The notes: generated by a model not told the origin, from the sequence alone. DNA of 64,000 nt from UBA8752 sp002172485 (GCA_042089915.1 JBELJZ010000004.1:67283-131282), one strand, 5' to 3'. Shown: positions 1 to 9,187, counted from the stretch's first letter. Program-made: numbers and translations.

Positions 1-24
1 CGTAAGGCCGCTGTCTGGCCCGGG

Positions 25-849
25 TCAAGCCGGGAATAAATCGGGTCGGCGCCAGCGCAGCACCGGCCTCCACAAGCCGCGAATGCGGACCAAGCGCCAT
101 TTGGGAATGCGTTCGGCACCGAATTCGGAGTAGAAGCGGTCGACCCCTTGGTCTTGGCTCCCGCCGAAGTCAAAAACCGCGCACCCTTGTTCTGTGGCGT
201 GGCGCATGGCGGTGCCGATCATGAGCACCGAGGCACGGCTGCTGTCTCCAGGCTGTTCAGTCCGGAATTGCCCGCCGAATCCATAGATGCAGCGACCGTC
301 CTCCGCTCCGTGAAACACGCCTCCCGCCAAGGGGGCTCCCTCTGCGCTTCGGACAACCCAGCCGTGGGTGTCTGGCTGCTGGAGAATGTGATTCAATAGT
401 GAGCGTAGCCATTGGCCATTGCTGTCGATGCCTTTCCGCTGTCGAGACGCTTGGTGCAAGGCCACCAACAGGTCCAAGTTCTCGGTGCGCTCGGCGGTCA
501 TGCCTTCCCGCTCCGCCCTGCGCCACTGCTTTCGCCGGTGTGATGGCCACCATTCGATCGGGTCCAAGCCTTTCTGCAAGGACAACTGACGGGTGTGCCT
601 TTCGATGGCCCAAGCGCCATGCGGCATCGTGGGGACATCCATTCCAGCCGGCAGGTCCAACACCACCAAGGGCGCATGGGTTTGCTGGAGTGCAGCACAC
701 ACGGCTTCGGTGTCCGGCGCGTGTCCAATGTCCTGAGCCCAGGGCAGTGTGGTTAAGGCTTCGAGCCCCAGTCGCATTCGCTGCACCATGCGCCGTCCGG
801 CTGCATCGTGGATGCATTCTGGAAAAGCGTGGTCCCATGCGGCGTTCAT
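25..849 (-). CDS. FemAB/GNAT-like acyltransferase
   Basis: A 274-residue cytoplasmic protein whose middle and C-terminal parts look like the acetyltransferase-like (BioF2/FemAB) GNAT fold. A basic segment (WWPSHRRKQWRRAEREGM) comes first, followed by a core that includes VRSAEGAPLAGGVFH and the glycine-rich FGGSQDQGVDRFYSEFG, which is typical of the acyl-donor binding half of this family. The substrate cannot be told from sequence; family members transfer amino acids or acyl groups onto cell-envelope precursors. An upstream TTG at 891 is possible, but the ATG at 849 is preferred because it leaves a 32-base divergent gap to the next gene. A near-consensus -7 box (CATCTTTA) lies six bases before that ATG. 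The family call is moderately sure; the specific role is unknown. Confidence 0.7.
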   Translation of the reverse strand: MNAAWDHAFPECIHDAAGRRMVQRMRLGLEALTTLPWAQDIGHAPDTEAVCAALQQTHAPLVVLDLPAGMDVPTMPHGAWAIERHTRQLSLQKGLDPIEWWPSHRRKQWRRAEREGMTAERTENLDLLVALHQASRQRKGIDSNGQWLRSLLNHILQQPDTHGWVVRSAEGAPLAGGVFHGAEDGRCIYGFGGQFRTEQPGDSSRASVLMIGTAMRHATEQGCAVFDFGGSQDQGVDRFYSEFGAERIPKWRLVRIRGLWRPVLRWRRPDLFPA

Positions 850-881
850 GCGGTAAAGATGGGGAGTGCGACCTTCACGCC

Positions 882-1229
882 ATGCCTGCAATCCATGATC
901 ACATTCAGCTGGAGCCCGGACACTATGCCAGCATCTTCATTTCAGAGCGCCCTTTAGATCCGCCGGGATATTCGGATGCGATGAATGTCGTGATGTCGCA
1001 TGCGGAGAACATGGATGGCTACCTCGGCTTCGAGGCCATACGCGAGGGTCGGGACGGCATCTTCATCAGTTACTGGAAGGACTTGGCATCGGTCCAACAG
1101 TGGGCGGAACACGGAGAACATCATGCCGCCAAGGCCCGTGGCGTGTCCGAGTGGTACGATGCATTCCGGGTTGTGGTGTGCCAAGTGGAGCACACCCGCT
1201 GGTTCCGCAGGCCTGTCAGTCCAGAATGA
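882..1229 (+). CDS. Antibiotic biosynthesis monooxygenase-like (ABM fold) protein
   Basis: A 115-residue protein of the dimeric alpha/beta-barrel ABM type. It shows the usual order: a short strand (YASIFISERP), a helix with HAENMDGYLGFEAI, then GIFISYWKDLASVQQW followed by an AEHGEHHAAKARG helix and a WYDAFRVVVCQVEHT strand. ABM-fold proteins include haem-degrading enzymes, quinone monooxygenases and simple stress proteins, so a reaction cannot be assigned. The frame stays open far upstream (from 399), but that stretch is antisense to the neighbouring gene. ATG 882 gives the normal family length. Its 3' end overlaps the convergent neighbour by 14 bases. Confidence 0.75.
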   Translation: MPAIHDHIQLEPGHYASIFISERPLDPPGYSDAMNVVMSHAENMDGYLGFEAIREGRDGIFISYWKDLASVQQWAEHGEHHAAKARGVSEWYDAFRVVVCQVEHTRWFRRPVSPE

Positions 1230-3483
1230 GGGTGACCTCCCCCACTTCTCGAAGGTCTTCGTCGAGACAGCTGTGGTCTGCGTCCAAGATGTAGTAATAC
1301 GTTCCAGGCGCGGCCTCTCTGCCATTGATCCGCCCGTCCCAACCAGCGCCGACGCCTTCGGATTCATGGATGAGCACACCCCACCGGTCGAAGACGCGCA
1401 GGGCGAAGCGGCTGAATGAAGAGGCGTTCTCTGCTCCGACACTGCCATCTGTCCGGCGCACCCCCATCCGGAAGCGGTCGTTTTTGCCATCTGCATTGGG
1501 CGTCAGGACATTGGGGATGACGAGCTCCACCTCTGCCACGAGCTCCGGCACGAGCACCTCGAATTCAGCCGTCTGGCTGGTGCCGCACGTGTCGTTTTCG
1601 ATGGTCAAGCTTACCGGATAGACGCCGGCCTCCTCAAAGTCATACGTCAACGTGTCGCCCGCACCTTGTCCGGCGGACCCGAAATCCCAAGTGATGGCGT
1701 CCGCGCCTTCCCCGTAAAAGAAGAAGTCCACCGTTGTCTCCAATGAGCAGGCCAGCGGCTCTACCGCACCAAAAGCCATGACGAGCGGGTCTTGCGGCAG
1801 GACCAGGACTTCCTGTTCCACGGTGTCTGCACACGCCTCTCCTGGCGCTGCAATGAGCTGGGCCACGTAAGAGCCAAACTCGGGGTAGGTCCATGTCGGG
1901 TTCGGTTGTTGGCTTTCTTCAGTCAGTCCAGTGGCCCCATCCGTCACGTCGAACGTCCAAGAGTAATTGAATGCGTCCGAGGACAAATTGGAGAATTCGA
2001 TGGTCACATCATTGCATGGCGGCTCGGCCATTTCGAAGGCAGCGACAGGCAATGCGGGGTAAGGGGCGGTCTCCGAGGCTTCAAACACACAACCAAAGCC
2101 ATTGGTTAAAATGGTTCCGATCGTGTGGTCGCCAGGTGGCACAGCAATGCCGTTTGGGCTGAGTCCTTCCGCGGCCACATTCCCGTCCACGGTCCAGACG
2201 ACGTTGCCCTCGCCGGGGTCATCCCCCTCAAACGTCACCGTCTGGTTCCATCCCTCGGCCAGGCAACTGATGCCGCCCAAGCTGAAGTCCGGCGAGTAAG
2301 GTGGAGACACGGTGATGTCCTGGGTCAAGCTGTCTGCGCATCCCCCCAGATCGTAGACCAGTGAGACCGAATAGACGCCCTCTTCCACAAAGCTGTGCTC
2401 CGGATCGGGCAGGTCGCTGGTGTCCGCAGGGTTGGATGTGCCGAAATCCCACGCGAAATCGCCTGCATCGGCATCCACGCTGAACGCCACGTTCAGACCA
2501 CTGCACGGTTCTGGCCAAAACACGTCGGGCAAGACAATCTCACAAGGCACGACGTCGATGGTGAAATCCCGGATGATCCGTCCCAAGGGGACCCAGTTGC
2601 CGTTGTCGTCCTCCCGGAATTCCGTGACGTAGATGCCGACGACGTATTTGCCCACCATGGTGGGGCTCGCTGTGATGGTGCCGTTTGCCGGGTTGATGGT
2701 CAAGGCGTCCGCATCGCCATTGCCTAAGGGGGTCAAAGGGCCATAGCCCGCTTCCCAAGTCACGTTGATGAAGGGCGGGCCTGCAGGCGGATTTGGCATG
2801 GGCGCGGAAAAGCTGCCGCCGATGAAGACGTCGCCAATGCTGTACAACAGGCTGTCTCCATCCGGGTCGGTGGCCAGGTTGGGCAAGGCAAAGGGCTGGC
2901 CTTGGCAGACATAGGCTTGGGGCAACTCTGCAAAGCGGGGGCAGGAATTGGATTCGGAATCCAGCGCATCGTCCGACAACACGGGGGGCACTTCGGCATA
3001 CATCGTGAAGCCGGTGTTGGTCGCATCGAGCAGGTTCAACACTTGCGGGTTCCGGCAGCAACGCTGATAAACGATGGTGTAGGGCAAATCACTCGGAGGC
3101 AGGGTGACCGTGGAGACATACTCGGCGCGCTCGAGACAGACGCCCGGAGGCAATACGGCGCAGGGGTTGCCGCTTTGGAGGTCGATGTTGGTGACGGCGT
3201 TGAAGTCCAACTCCATGGTTCCTGTCGCAAACAGGCTCTGCCCTTGGTAGACCCCAATGGCTGCGGACAAGTCAAATCCAGTGCCGTTGGTGTTGGTGGG
3301 GCCGCAATCCCGGTAAATGATGAGATGCACTTCGTAATCATCTCCGCCGAGGTGGTCGTAGTACATCTCTCCACCCACCAAGTGTGTGGCCCCTACCGGA
3401 AGCGCCAAGCACAGCACCCAAGCCATGGCGAGGACGGCTCTCAGGCGGGAGGTGAGTGTATCTTGCCAGTTCTCGATGAGCAT
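1216..3483 (-). CDS. Secreted PKD-repeat protein with gliding-motility-type C-terminal (CHU_C, T9SS type B) domain
   Basis: A 755-residue exported protein. The N-terminus is a signal peptide (hydrophobic VLAMAWVLCLALPVGA), followed by a beta-rich region with THLVGGEMYYDHLGGDDYEVH typical of large Bacteroidota adhesin-like proteins. Several PKD-like modules follow, with FAWDFGT, YSWTFDV and ITWDFGSAG cores at about residues 330-650. The last 95 or so residues are a CHU_C domain (NVLTPNADGKNDRF, then FDRWGVLIHES, then GTYYYILDADHSC), the sorting signal used by the type IX secretion system for surface display. The ATG at 3483 is chosen because TAATTTG, a likely -7 element, lies six bases before it; an alternative ATG is at 3507. 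The cargo function is unknown, possibly adhesion. Confidence 0.85.
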   Translation of the reverse strand: MLIENWQDTLTSRLRAVLAMAWVLCLALPVGATHLVGGEMYYDHLGGDDYEVHLIIYRDCGPTNTNGTGFDLSAAIGVYQGQSLFATGTMELDFNAVTNIDLQSGNPCAVLPPGVCLERAEYVSTVTLPPSDLPYTIVYQRCCRNPQVLNLLDATNTGFTMYAEVPPVLSDDALDSESNSCPRFAELPQAYVCQGQPFALPNLATDPDGDSLLYSIGDVFIGGSFSAPMPNPPAGPPFINVTWEAGYGPLTPLGNGDADALTINPANGTITASPTMVGKYVVGIYVTEFREDDNGNWVPLGRIIRDFTIDVVPCEIVLPDVFWPEPCSGLNVAFSVDADAGDFAWDFGTSNPADTSDLPDPEHSFVEEGVYSVSLVYDLGGCADSLTQDITVSPPYSPDFSLGGISCLAEGWNQTVTFEGDDPGEGNVVWTVDGNVAAEGLSPNGIAVPPGDHTIGTILTNGFGCVFEASETAPYPALPVAAFEMAEPPCNDVTIEFSNLSSDAFNYSWTFDVTDGATGLTEESQQPNPTWTYPEFGSYVAQLIAAPGEACADTVEQEVLVLPQDPLVMAFGAVEPLACSLETTVDFFFYGEGADAITWDFGSAGQGAGDTLTYDFEEAGVYPVSLTIENDTCGTSQTAEFEVLVPELVAEVELVIPNVLTPNADGKNDRFRMGVRRTDGSVGAENASSFSRFALRVFDRWGVLIHESEGVGAGWDGRINGREAAPGTYYYILDADHSCLDEDLREVGEVTLILD

Positions 3484-3505
3484 GTTCGACAAATTAGGGG
3501 TTACC

Positions 3506-4987
3506 ATGGGTGTACGACGCGCGTTGAAAGGAGTTTTACTCCTGGGAATGTTCTGGCATTTGGCTGCCCCCGTCGTTCAAGGTCAGTCGAGCACGGTGGG
3601 GGTTCGGTTGGCTACCCGTCAGTTTTTGACACCGGACGGAGCGCCATATTTAGAAGTCCAAGCGGAGATCATGGCGAAGGGGTTGCAGTGGTTGATGTCC
3701 AGCGACAGCTTGTACCGTGCTGCTGTGGAATGGACGGTGGTGGCCTACGACACGACCGGTGCTGTGGCCGGTTTCAGCAAGGCCACTGCCCGCACAGGTG
3801 CCCTGCCCTACCCCGGGGATTTTGTGGACATTGCCCGCATTCCGTTGTCCCCTGGCCCGCATGTCCTAGAGATGACACTCTCCGACCTCGCCGTCCCGAA
3901 CGCGGCTCCTTTGCAGCACGAGATGGTGGTTGATGTGGACGCGCCCAGTGCGCTGGACATCAGCGACTTGTTCTTGGTTCAAGGTGTGGCACCCCGCGGC
4001 GAGGAGACAACGAGTTTGACCCGGTCTGGCCGGGAAATCCTGCCATTGGTGGACCAGCGCATTTCTGCAGGAATCGAGTTCGTCCCGTTCTATGGAGAGC
4101 TGTACGGGACCGATGCGCATTTCGGATTGGACAGTGCTTTCCTCGTCGTGGCGGGATTCCAAAATGCAGAAGGCGAATGGGTGGCCGGGACACAGCGCTT
4201 TTTCCGAGAATCTGCGGCTCCAGTGATTCCCTTGCTCGAGTCGATCCCCGTGCCGGATCCCGGCGTGTATGACCTGACCGTTGAAGTGAAGACCCCCCAA
4301 CAAGTCCTGGTCGTGGCCCGGACACTTCCTGTTGAAGTGGTGGGGCTTGCGGCCCAGGATGCTGCAGAAGCGGCCAAGACACTCTCTCCTTTTGTGTTGG
4401 CGTACCAAGACCGGGACAGCCTCTACGCCATGGTGGAGTCCTTGTTGCCCATTGCGGACGCTGGCGAAAGAAGGTCGATCGAGTACTCCCTGAAGGGAGC
4501 GGGCTTGCGCACGCTGCAGTCGTTCCTCGACCAATTCTGGCTTTCCAGATCGCCTCATGACCCGAGTGCGTCATGGAGGGAATACCGAAGGGAGGTGACC
4601 ATTGCCAATGAAGCGTATGGAAGTTGCCCCAACCGGGAAGGTCACGAGACCGACATGGGTTGGATTCTCCTCCGATACGGGCGTCCCAACACCATTGTCC
4701 AGCGGCACAACGGTACCCAGTATTACCCTTACGAAATCTGGCATTACCACAAAGCTGGTCAGTTCAACAACCGTCGGTTCCTCTTCTACACGCCCCAGGT
4801 CGTGGGTGAGTGTTTTGAGCTGTTGCACAGCGACCATCCGCAGGAAATTCGCAATGCAGATTGGCTGGACATTTTGAAGACCCGAGAATTGGGTCACAGC
4901 GTGGCGGAGACGTCCGTGAATCAATTGGGGCGTCGCGATACGTATAGCCGCGAAGAGCCGGAAGACCTCTTCTTCAATCCGCGTTGA
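3506..4987 (+). CDS. GWxTD domain-containing secreted protein
   Basis: A 493-residue protein with a signal peptide (GVLLLGMFWHLAAPVVQG). The C-terminal GWxTD domain, found almost only in Bacteroidota and relatives, is recognised around residue 380 by ETDMGWILLRYGRP followed by YYPYEIWHYHKAGQFNNRRF. The N-terminal 300 residues are beta-rich and look like the accessory domain usual for the family. The function is not known. It starts 22 bases from the divergent CHU_C gene and ends 4 bases before the glycosyltransferase, so it is probably co-transcribed with it. An in-frame ATG at 3482 is an alternative start, but 3506 directly precedes the signal peptide. Confidence 0.8.
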   Translation: MGVRRALKGVLLLGMFWHLAAPVVQGQSSTVGVRLATRQFLTPDGAPYLEVQAEIMAKGLQWLMSSDSLYRAAVEWTVVAYDTTGAVAGFSKATARTGALPYPGDFVDIARIPLSPGPHVLEMTLSDLAVPNAAPLQHEMVVDVDAPSALDISDLFLVQGVAPRGEETTSLTRSGREILPLVDQRISAGIEFVPFYGELYGTDAHFGLDSAFLVVAGFQNAEGEWVAGTQRFFRESAAPVIPLLESIPVPDPGVYDLTVEVKTPQQVLVVARTLPVEVVGLAAQDAAEAAKTLSPFVLAYQDRDSLYAMVESLLPIADAGERRSIEYSLKGAGLRTLQSFLDQFWLSRSPHDPSASWREYRREVTIANEAYGSCPNREGHETDMGWILLRYGRPNTIVQRHNGTQYYPYEIWHYHKAGQFNNRRFLFYTPQVVGECFELLHSDHPQEIRNADWLDILKTRELGHSVAETSVNQLGRRDTYSREEPEDLFFNPR

Positions 4988-4991
4988 GTTC

Positions 4992-6068
4992 ATGAGCGGA
5001 GCGCCCCTTGAATCTTGTCGTGCGGCCGTGGCCATCCTCAATTGGAATGGGGTGGACCATTTGAAGCGGTTTCTCCCGTCCGTGGTGGCCCACACGGGAG
5101 GAGATGACCGCGTTGTGGTCATCGACAATGGATCGACGGATGAGAGTTTGGCTTGGCTCTCCAGGGAAGCCCCCCATGTTTTACAAGTGTGCTTGCCGGA
5201 CAATCACGGCTTCGCAGGCGGATACAACTTGGGGCTGGCACAGTTGAAAGCGCAGCTCGATTTCGAATGGGTGGTCTTGCTCAACAGCGATGTGGAGGTC
5301 ACCGCCGGATGGCTGGATGGTTTGGTGTCGGCCTGCGTAGACCATGGATGGTCGGCGGCTCAGCCTAAAATCCGTGCGGTAGAAAAGCGGGCGGAATTCG
5401 AATACGCTGGTGCTGCGGGCGGGTTCGTGGATCGATTCGGTTTCATGTTTTGTGCGGGTCGCATGTTCGATGTCAATGAGCTGGACGTGGGGCAATACGA
5501 TCAGGATCGGCCTGTGTTCTGGGCCAGTGGTGCCTGTCTCCTTCTTCGGTCAGAAGCCTGGTTCAGCGTGTCGGGATTGGATGAGGATTTCTTCGCCCAT
5601 ATGGAGGAAATCGATCTCTGCTGGCGCTTGAAAAACCGAGGTCACATCGTGGGGGCTACGGGGCGTTGTCATGTGTATCACCTCGGTGGCGGCACCCTCC
5701 AACAAGAGAATCCGAAAAAGGCATTCCTGAATTTCCGGAACAACCTGTTTCTCTTGTTGAAGAACGACCACCGGTCCGGAATCCGCGCTCGGTTGCTCAG
5801 GCGCCAAGTTCTCGATGGCATCGCTGGTCTGAAATTCCTTGCGGAGGGAAAACCTGCCTTTTTCAAGGCGGTCATCCAGGCGCACGGTGATTTCAGGAAA
5901 CAGCGCGCAGCCATGGCGGCCAAGCGAAAGGCGGAGAAAGAGGCCTGCGTCCGCGCAAACCCTGAGGCTATCGCATCGGCAGGTCAATACCAAGGGAGTG
6001 TCGTGTGGGACTTTTTCGTCCGGGGCCGCAAGAAGTGGTCCGACCTTCCTCAGGACCGGTTTTCATAA
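4992..6068 (+). CDS. Family 2 glycosyltransferase
   Basis: A 358-residue GT-A fold glycosyltransferase of the rhamnosyltransferase-like GT2 group. Landmarks are the nucleotide-binding start VAILNWNG, then VVVIDNGSTDES, then NHGFAGGYNLGL. The metal-binding NSDVEV stands in for DxD near residue 97, and HMEEIDLCWRLKNRGH near residue 203 is the ED-type catalytic region. It probably adds a sugar to a lipid-linked or surface polysaccharide at the inner face of the membrane. No signal peptide or clear membrane segment is seen. It lies 4 bases after the GWxTD gene. Confidence 0.9.
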   Translation: MSGAPLESCRAAVAILNWNGVDHLKRFLPSVVAHTGGDDRVVVIDNGSTDESLAWLSREAPHVLQVCLPDNHGFAGGYNLGLAQLKAQLDFEWVVLLNSDVEVTAGWLDGLVSACVDHGWSAAQPKIRAVEKRAEFEYAGAAGGFVDRFGFMFCAGRMFDVNELDVGQYDQDRPVFWASGACLLLRSEAWFSVSGLDEDFFAHMEEIDLCWRLKNRGHIVGATGRCHVYHLGGGTLQQENPKKAFLNFRNNLFLLLKNDHRSGIRARLLRRQVLDGIAGLKFLAEGKPAFFKAVIQAHGDFRKQRAAMAAKRKAEKEACVRANPEAIASAGQYQGSVVWDFFVRGRKKWSDLPQDRFS

Positions 6069-6155
6069 GCGACTGCAAAGCCTTCGCGGTCATCGACAAT
6101 CTCTGCATGCGCATCGCATGGCATTGTCGGCGCAATACTGCTCATTGGGTGGGTG

Positions 6156-7865
6156 ATGGGGCGTGCCCTTCTTCCCTATTTGATGGTCGGGGTGTTGTTC
6201 GGCGAAATGCTACGTCTCGAGCATCCATTGGGTGCAGTGTGGTGTGGGGGTCTTGCTGTCTCCTCGGCCTTGTGGCGAATGCCACGCTGGTGTGTTGAGG
6301 TCCATGCGCTGGCCCTTGGTGTGGCGCTGGCCACAGTCCGCAGTCCTCCAATGTCACAAGCCTCTGGTGGAGCAAAGGAATGGGTGGTGGAACAACGGCT
6401 GTCGGCGCAACGTGGGATGCATCGCGCGGTGTGTCGAGACCGGCAAGGGGACCGCTGGCTGTGGCACGCAGCGGCTCCGCTCGAGGTGGGCTCGGAGATC
6501 TCGGCAGTGGTGCGTGCCAGGCCTTGGCCCGAGCCTGCCCACCCTTGGGACTTTGATGCACAAGCGTTCTGGAGTGGCCGCGGCATTCGCGGTCAGTGTG
6601 TCGAAGTGATGCGCATCTCCGAGAAGTGGACGTGGCGCACCAGGGTGGCGCAATCGTTTGGGGACATCCAATGCAGGCTCCGACTTCGCTTGGATCCGCG
6701 AGGGCGAGGAGGCGATGGCGCAGGTTGGTTGGTCGGCTTGGCCGTGGGTGACAAAAGCGGACTGTCTCGGGAGGCTCAGAAGGCGTTTTCTGGACTGGGA
6801 CTCGCTCATTTGACGGCGGTGAGCGGGTTCCATGTGGGGCTGGTGACGCTGATGATGTCCGGCCTGCTGTGGTGGTTACCAAGCCGGGTCAGGTGGCCCT
6901 TGGTGGTGCCGGTGGTGTGGGCGTATGTGGTGCTCTGTGGTGCTCCTTCATCTGCCGTGAGGGCGGCATTCATGTCGAGCTTGGCCGTTTTGGCATTGGC
7001 CTTGGGTCGGCGGGGACATGGCCTCACGCTTTTGTCCGCGGTGGGCCTCTTCATGTGGTGTCGGTCGCCACACTTGGTCAGGGATGTGGGGACCCAACTC
7101 AGTTTTCTGGCGACAGCGGGCATCCTGATTTGGCATGCTGGGCGTTCCAACGTCCAGCACGGGAATGGACTTCGGAGTCGTTGGTCGCAAGCTTTGGCCA
7201 TTCCCTGCGTCGCCACATGCAGCACAGCACCTGTGGCTTGGCCCGTGTTTGGACAGCTCCCCTGGTTGTTTCTGCCGGCGAACCTCGTGGCCAGCACCGC
7301 GGTCCCCGGGTTCATGCTCTTGTTAATCTTGATTCAGGTGCTGCCGCAGGAATGGAGCCATATGGTGGCTGGCCAGGTTGTTTGGATGGCCGATGCCGCT
7401 GTTGAAGTCGTGGTCTGTCTACACGAATGGGGGCCGGCACTGAAGCTGCCTCGAAGCCACGGGGCCCTTCGGTGGATTGGAGGACTCGTGTGCATCGGGA
7501 CATGGGCGGCTGTGTCACGCGAGGATCGCCGTTGGATGGGCGTTTGTGTAGTGCTGTTGACTGCTGCGCTTCTTCGGTTGCAGTCTGGCCTGGAACGCGC
7601 TCCGGAAGTGCATGTGATTGCACATTCCGGCGATCGAGTGGTGCTGGTCCAAGGCCGAGCCAGCGTGTTTCCATTGGAGCCCATCAAAAGTGCACGTGCC
7701 ACAACATGGAAAACCCGCTCCTTGGTAGAGCGGGTTTCGTCCAAGCCGCGCCTGCCGACAGGGCGCGCGGGAGATGTGTTGGTGTGGACGCCACATGCAC
7801 TGATGCTGCGGCTGCCTCAAGACACGGTGTTGTGGGTCAGTTCATCTGCGTCACCTTTTCGATGA
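6156..7865 (+). CDS. comEC: ComEC/Rec2-family DNA uptake channel protein
   Basis: A 569-residue polytopic inner-membrane protein. The competence-domain signature is clear near residue 217 (AHLTAVSGFHVGLVTL, the family's HL-SG-H-G motif), followed by many hydrophobic segments. ComEC carries incoming single-stranded DNA across the inner membrane during natural transformation. The protein is short. An N-terminal region like DUF4131 is present, but the C-terminus after the last membrane segment has only about 90 residues and none of the HxHxDH motif of the metallo-beta-lactamase-like domain found in many ComEC proteins. The start is the ATG at 6156; a GTG lies directly before it. A hairpin near its 3' end probably terminates the opposite gene. 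Confidence 0.85.
   Translation: MGRALLPYLMVGVLFGEMLRLEHPLGAVWCGGLAVSSALWRMPRWCVEVHALALGVALATVRSPPMSQASGGAKEWVVEQRLSAQRGMHRAVCRDRQGDRWLWHAAAPLEVGSEISAVVRARPWPEPAHPWDFDAQAFWSGRGIRGQCVEVMRISEKWTWRTRVAQSFGDIQCRLRLRLDPRGRGGDGAGWLVGLAVGDKSGLSREAQKAFSGLGLAHLTAVSGFHVGLVTLMMSGLLWWLPSRVRWPLVVPVVWAYVVLCGAPSSAVRAAFMSSLAVLALALGRRGHGLTLLSAVGLFMWCRSPHLVRDVGTQLSFLATAGILIWHAGRSNVQHGNGLRSRWSQALAIPCVATCSTAPVAWPVFGQLPWLFLPANLVASTAVPGFMLLLILIQVLPQEWSHMVAGQVVWMADAAVEVVVCLHEWGPALKLPRSHGALRWIGGLVCIGTWAAVSREDRRWMGVCVVLLTAALLRLQSGLERAPEVHVIAHSGDRVVLVQGRASVFPLEPIKSARATTWKTRSLVERVSSKPRLPTGRAGDVLVWTPHALMLRLPQDTVLWVSSSASPFR
7711..7737 (-). terminator. Intrinsic terminator for the 7837-8091 gene, inside comEC coding sequence
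   Basis: A perfect 10-base inverted repeat (AAACCCGCTC / GAGCGGGTTT) with a 7-base loop. On the minus strand the stem is followed by a short T run. It lies about 100 bases downstream of the minus-strand gene's stop and fully within the comEC reading frame. Confidence 0.55.
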
Positions 7866-8091
7866 CGTTGTCCACGTAGGACTCCCAAGCCTCCATGCCC
7901 ATGATGGGGAGGATGGCATTGACACGGTTGTTTTGCTTGCTGTAAATGGCCTCGACGTAGAATCCTTCAATCTCGAAGATGCAGAGGATGTAACGGTTTT
8001 CGACCATGCGCTGCGAAATGCAGTTGCCATGATCCCACATGTAGTTCGTCTTCTCGTCCAGTGGAAGGCGGTTGAAGGTGCGGAGGTCCAT
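7837..8091 (-). CDS. Conserved small cytoplasmic protein of unknown function
   Basis: An 84-residue protein (from ATG 8091) beginning MDLRTFNRLPLDEKTNYMWD. It has no signal peptide or membrane segment and a mixed alpha/beta look, with WDHGNCISQR and a central YILCIFEIEGFYVEAIYS strand pair. It resembles small Bacteroidota proteins that start with a leucine-rich helix and LPLxEK. No function is known. Alternative starts at 8121 and 8208 would add residues lacking the same character. Confidence 0.65.
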   Translation of the reverse strand: MDLRTFNRLPLDEKTNYMWDHGNCISQRMVENRYILCIFEIEGFYVEAIYSKQNNRVNAILPIMGMEAWESYVDNVIEKVTQMN

Positions 8092-8189
8092 AGTACTCTG
8101 TTCTGTTGTGAAGGCCGCCATAATGGGTGACCGAGGAGGAATACGGGAGGGCCTCCGTGTGGGTTTCATTTTTGCCCAATCTTTGTTGC

Positions 8190-9068
8190 ATGTCGCTTGA
8201 GAATGCAAGCCAAGACTGGCAGTTGACGGATTGTCCCAGGGACGCCATGCAAGGCTGGTCCAAACCCGTGTCGACGGACATGAAGGTGGCCTACCTCTCT
8301 GCCCTGCTCCAGGTTGGATTCGATGTTGTCGATGCGGGCAGTTTTGTTTCGCCCAAGGCCATCCCGCAAATGGCCGACACGGCTAAGGTGTTTGATGCAT
8401 TGCCAGATTCCGACAGCCGCGTATTGGCCATCGTGGCCAACCTCCGGGGGGCGAATGACGCGATCACGCAAGGCCGTGCCGACCTGATTGGATTTCCCTT
8501 CTCCATCTCGGAGACATTCCAACAGCGGAATGCGGGGACGGGCATGTCCGAGGCCTGGAATCGCCTCGAGCACATTCGAAATCGGGTCGATCAAGCCGGA
8601 AAGGACATGGTGGTTTACCTCAGCATGGGCTTCGGCAATCCGTACGGCGACCCATGGTCGCCCGAATGGGTCGTGGAATGGAGCGATCGGCTCCACCGTG
8701 AGCTGGGTGTTACCCGACTGGCATTGAGTGATACGGTGGGCCATGCCACCGAAGACGTCATCTCATCGGTATTCAACGCCACCTTGGAGGCGCTTCCCGG
8801 CTGCCAGATTGGAGCCCACCTTCATGGTCGTCCGAACCAAGCGTCCAGCGCGATGAAAGCGGCTTGGGATGCAGGATGTCGCGCCTTTGACGGCGCATTG
8901 GGAGGACACGGTGGGTGTCCCATGGCCAAGGATGACCTCGTGGGCAACTTGGCGACGGAGGTGCTCATGCAGGCTCCGGAGTCTTGGGGCGCAGCCCCGA
9001 GGAATTGGAATGCGGAGGCACTCCAGGAGGCGCAGCGGTTGCGCGCTCTGATTTTTGAAGGGGCCTGA
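8190..9068 (+). CDS. Hydroxymethylglutaryl-CoA lyase
   Basis: A 292-residue TIM-barrel enzyme of the HMGL/DRE-TIM metallolyase family, cleaving HMG-CoA to acetoacetate and acetyl-CoA in leucine breakdown. The substrate/metal motif TDCPRDAMQG is at residues 13-22, followed by FDVVDAGSFVSPKAIPQMAD. The C-terminal GGHGGCPMAKDDLVGNLATE at about 238-257 carries the family's catalytic cysteine loop (GGCP). HLHGRPNQA supplies the metal-binding HxH. The ATG at 8190 gives the usual Bacteroidota length; CTTTG lies four bases upstream, a candidate -7 end for a leaderless mRNA. Confidence 0.9.
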   Translation: MSLENASQDWQLTDCPRDAMQGWSKPVSTDMKVAYLSALLQVGFDVVDAGSFVSPKAIPQMADTAKVFDALPDSDSRVLAIVANLRGANDAITQGRADLIGFPFSISETFQQRNAGTGMSEAWNRLEHIRNRVDQAGKDMVVYLSMGFGNPYGDPWSPEWVVEWSDRLHRELGVTRLALSDTVGHATEDVISSVFNATLEALPGCQIGAHLHGRPNQASSAMKAAWDAGCRAFDGALGGHGGCPMAKDDLVGNLATEVLMQAPESWGAAPRNWNAEALQEAQRLRALIFEGA

Positions 9069-9085
9069 GACGGCGCCTGTACGGA

Positions 9086-9187
9086 TCAGTTCAAGCAGTG
9101 CTCGAAGAGCTCAAAGCCGTAACGGTCACGCTGAATCTCGATGCGCTCGAACTTCTTGATCGTGATGCGGATGCGAAAACGCTTCAT
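9086..9187 (-). CDS. Possible 33-residue basic peptide
   Basis: In the 176-base gap between the HMG-CoA lyase and ZIP genes, the minus strand has an ATG-to-TGA frame encoding a peptide that starts MKRFRIRITIKKFER and ends FELFEHCLN. Its alternating charged/hydrophobic pattern is more protein-like than random sequence. It has no recognised relative, and its expression is unproven. Confidence 0.3.
   Translation of the reverse strand: MKRFRIRITIKKFERIEIQRDRYGFELFEHCLN

Noticed and set aside
399..881. N-terminal extension of the ABM-like protein
   Set aside because: Antisense to the FemAB-like gene and unlike any ABM protein; ATG 882 gives the normal length.
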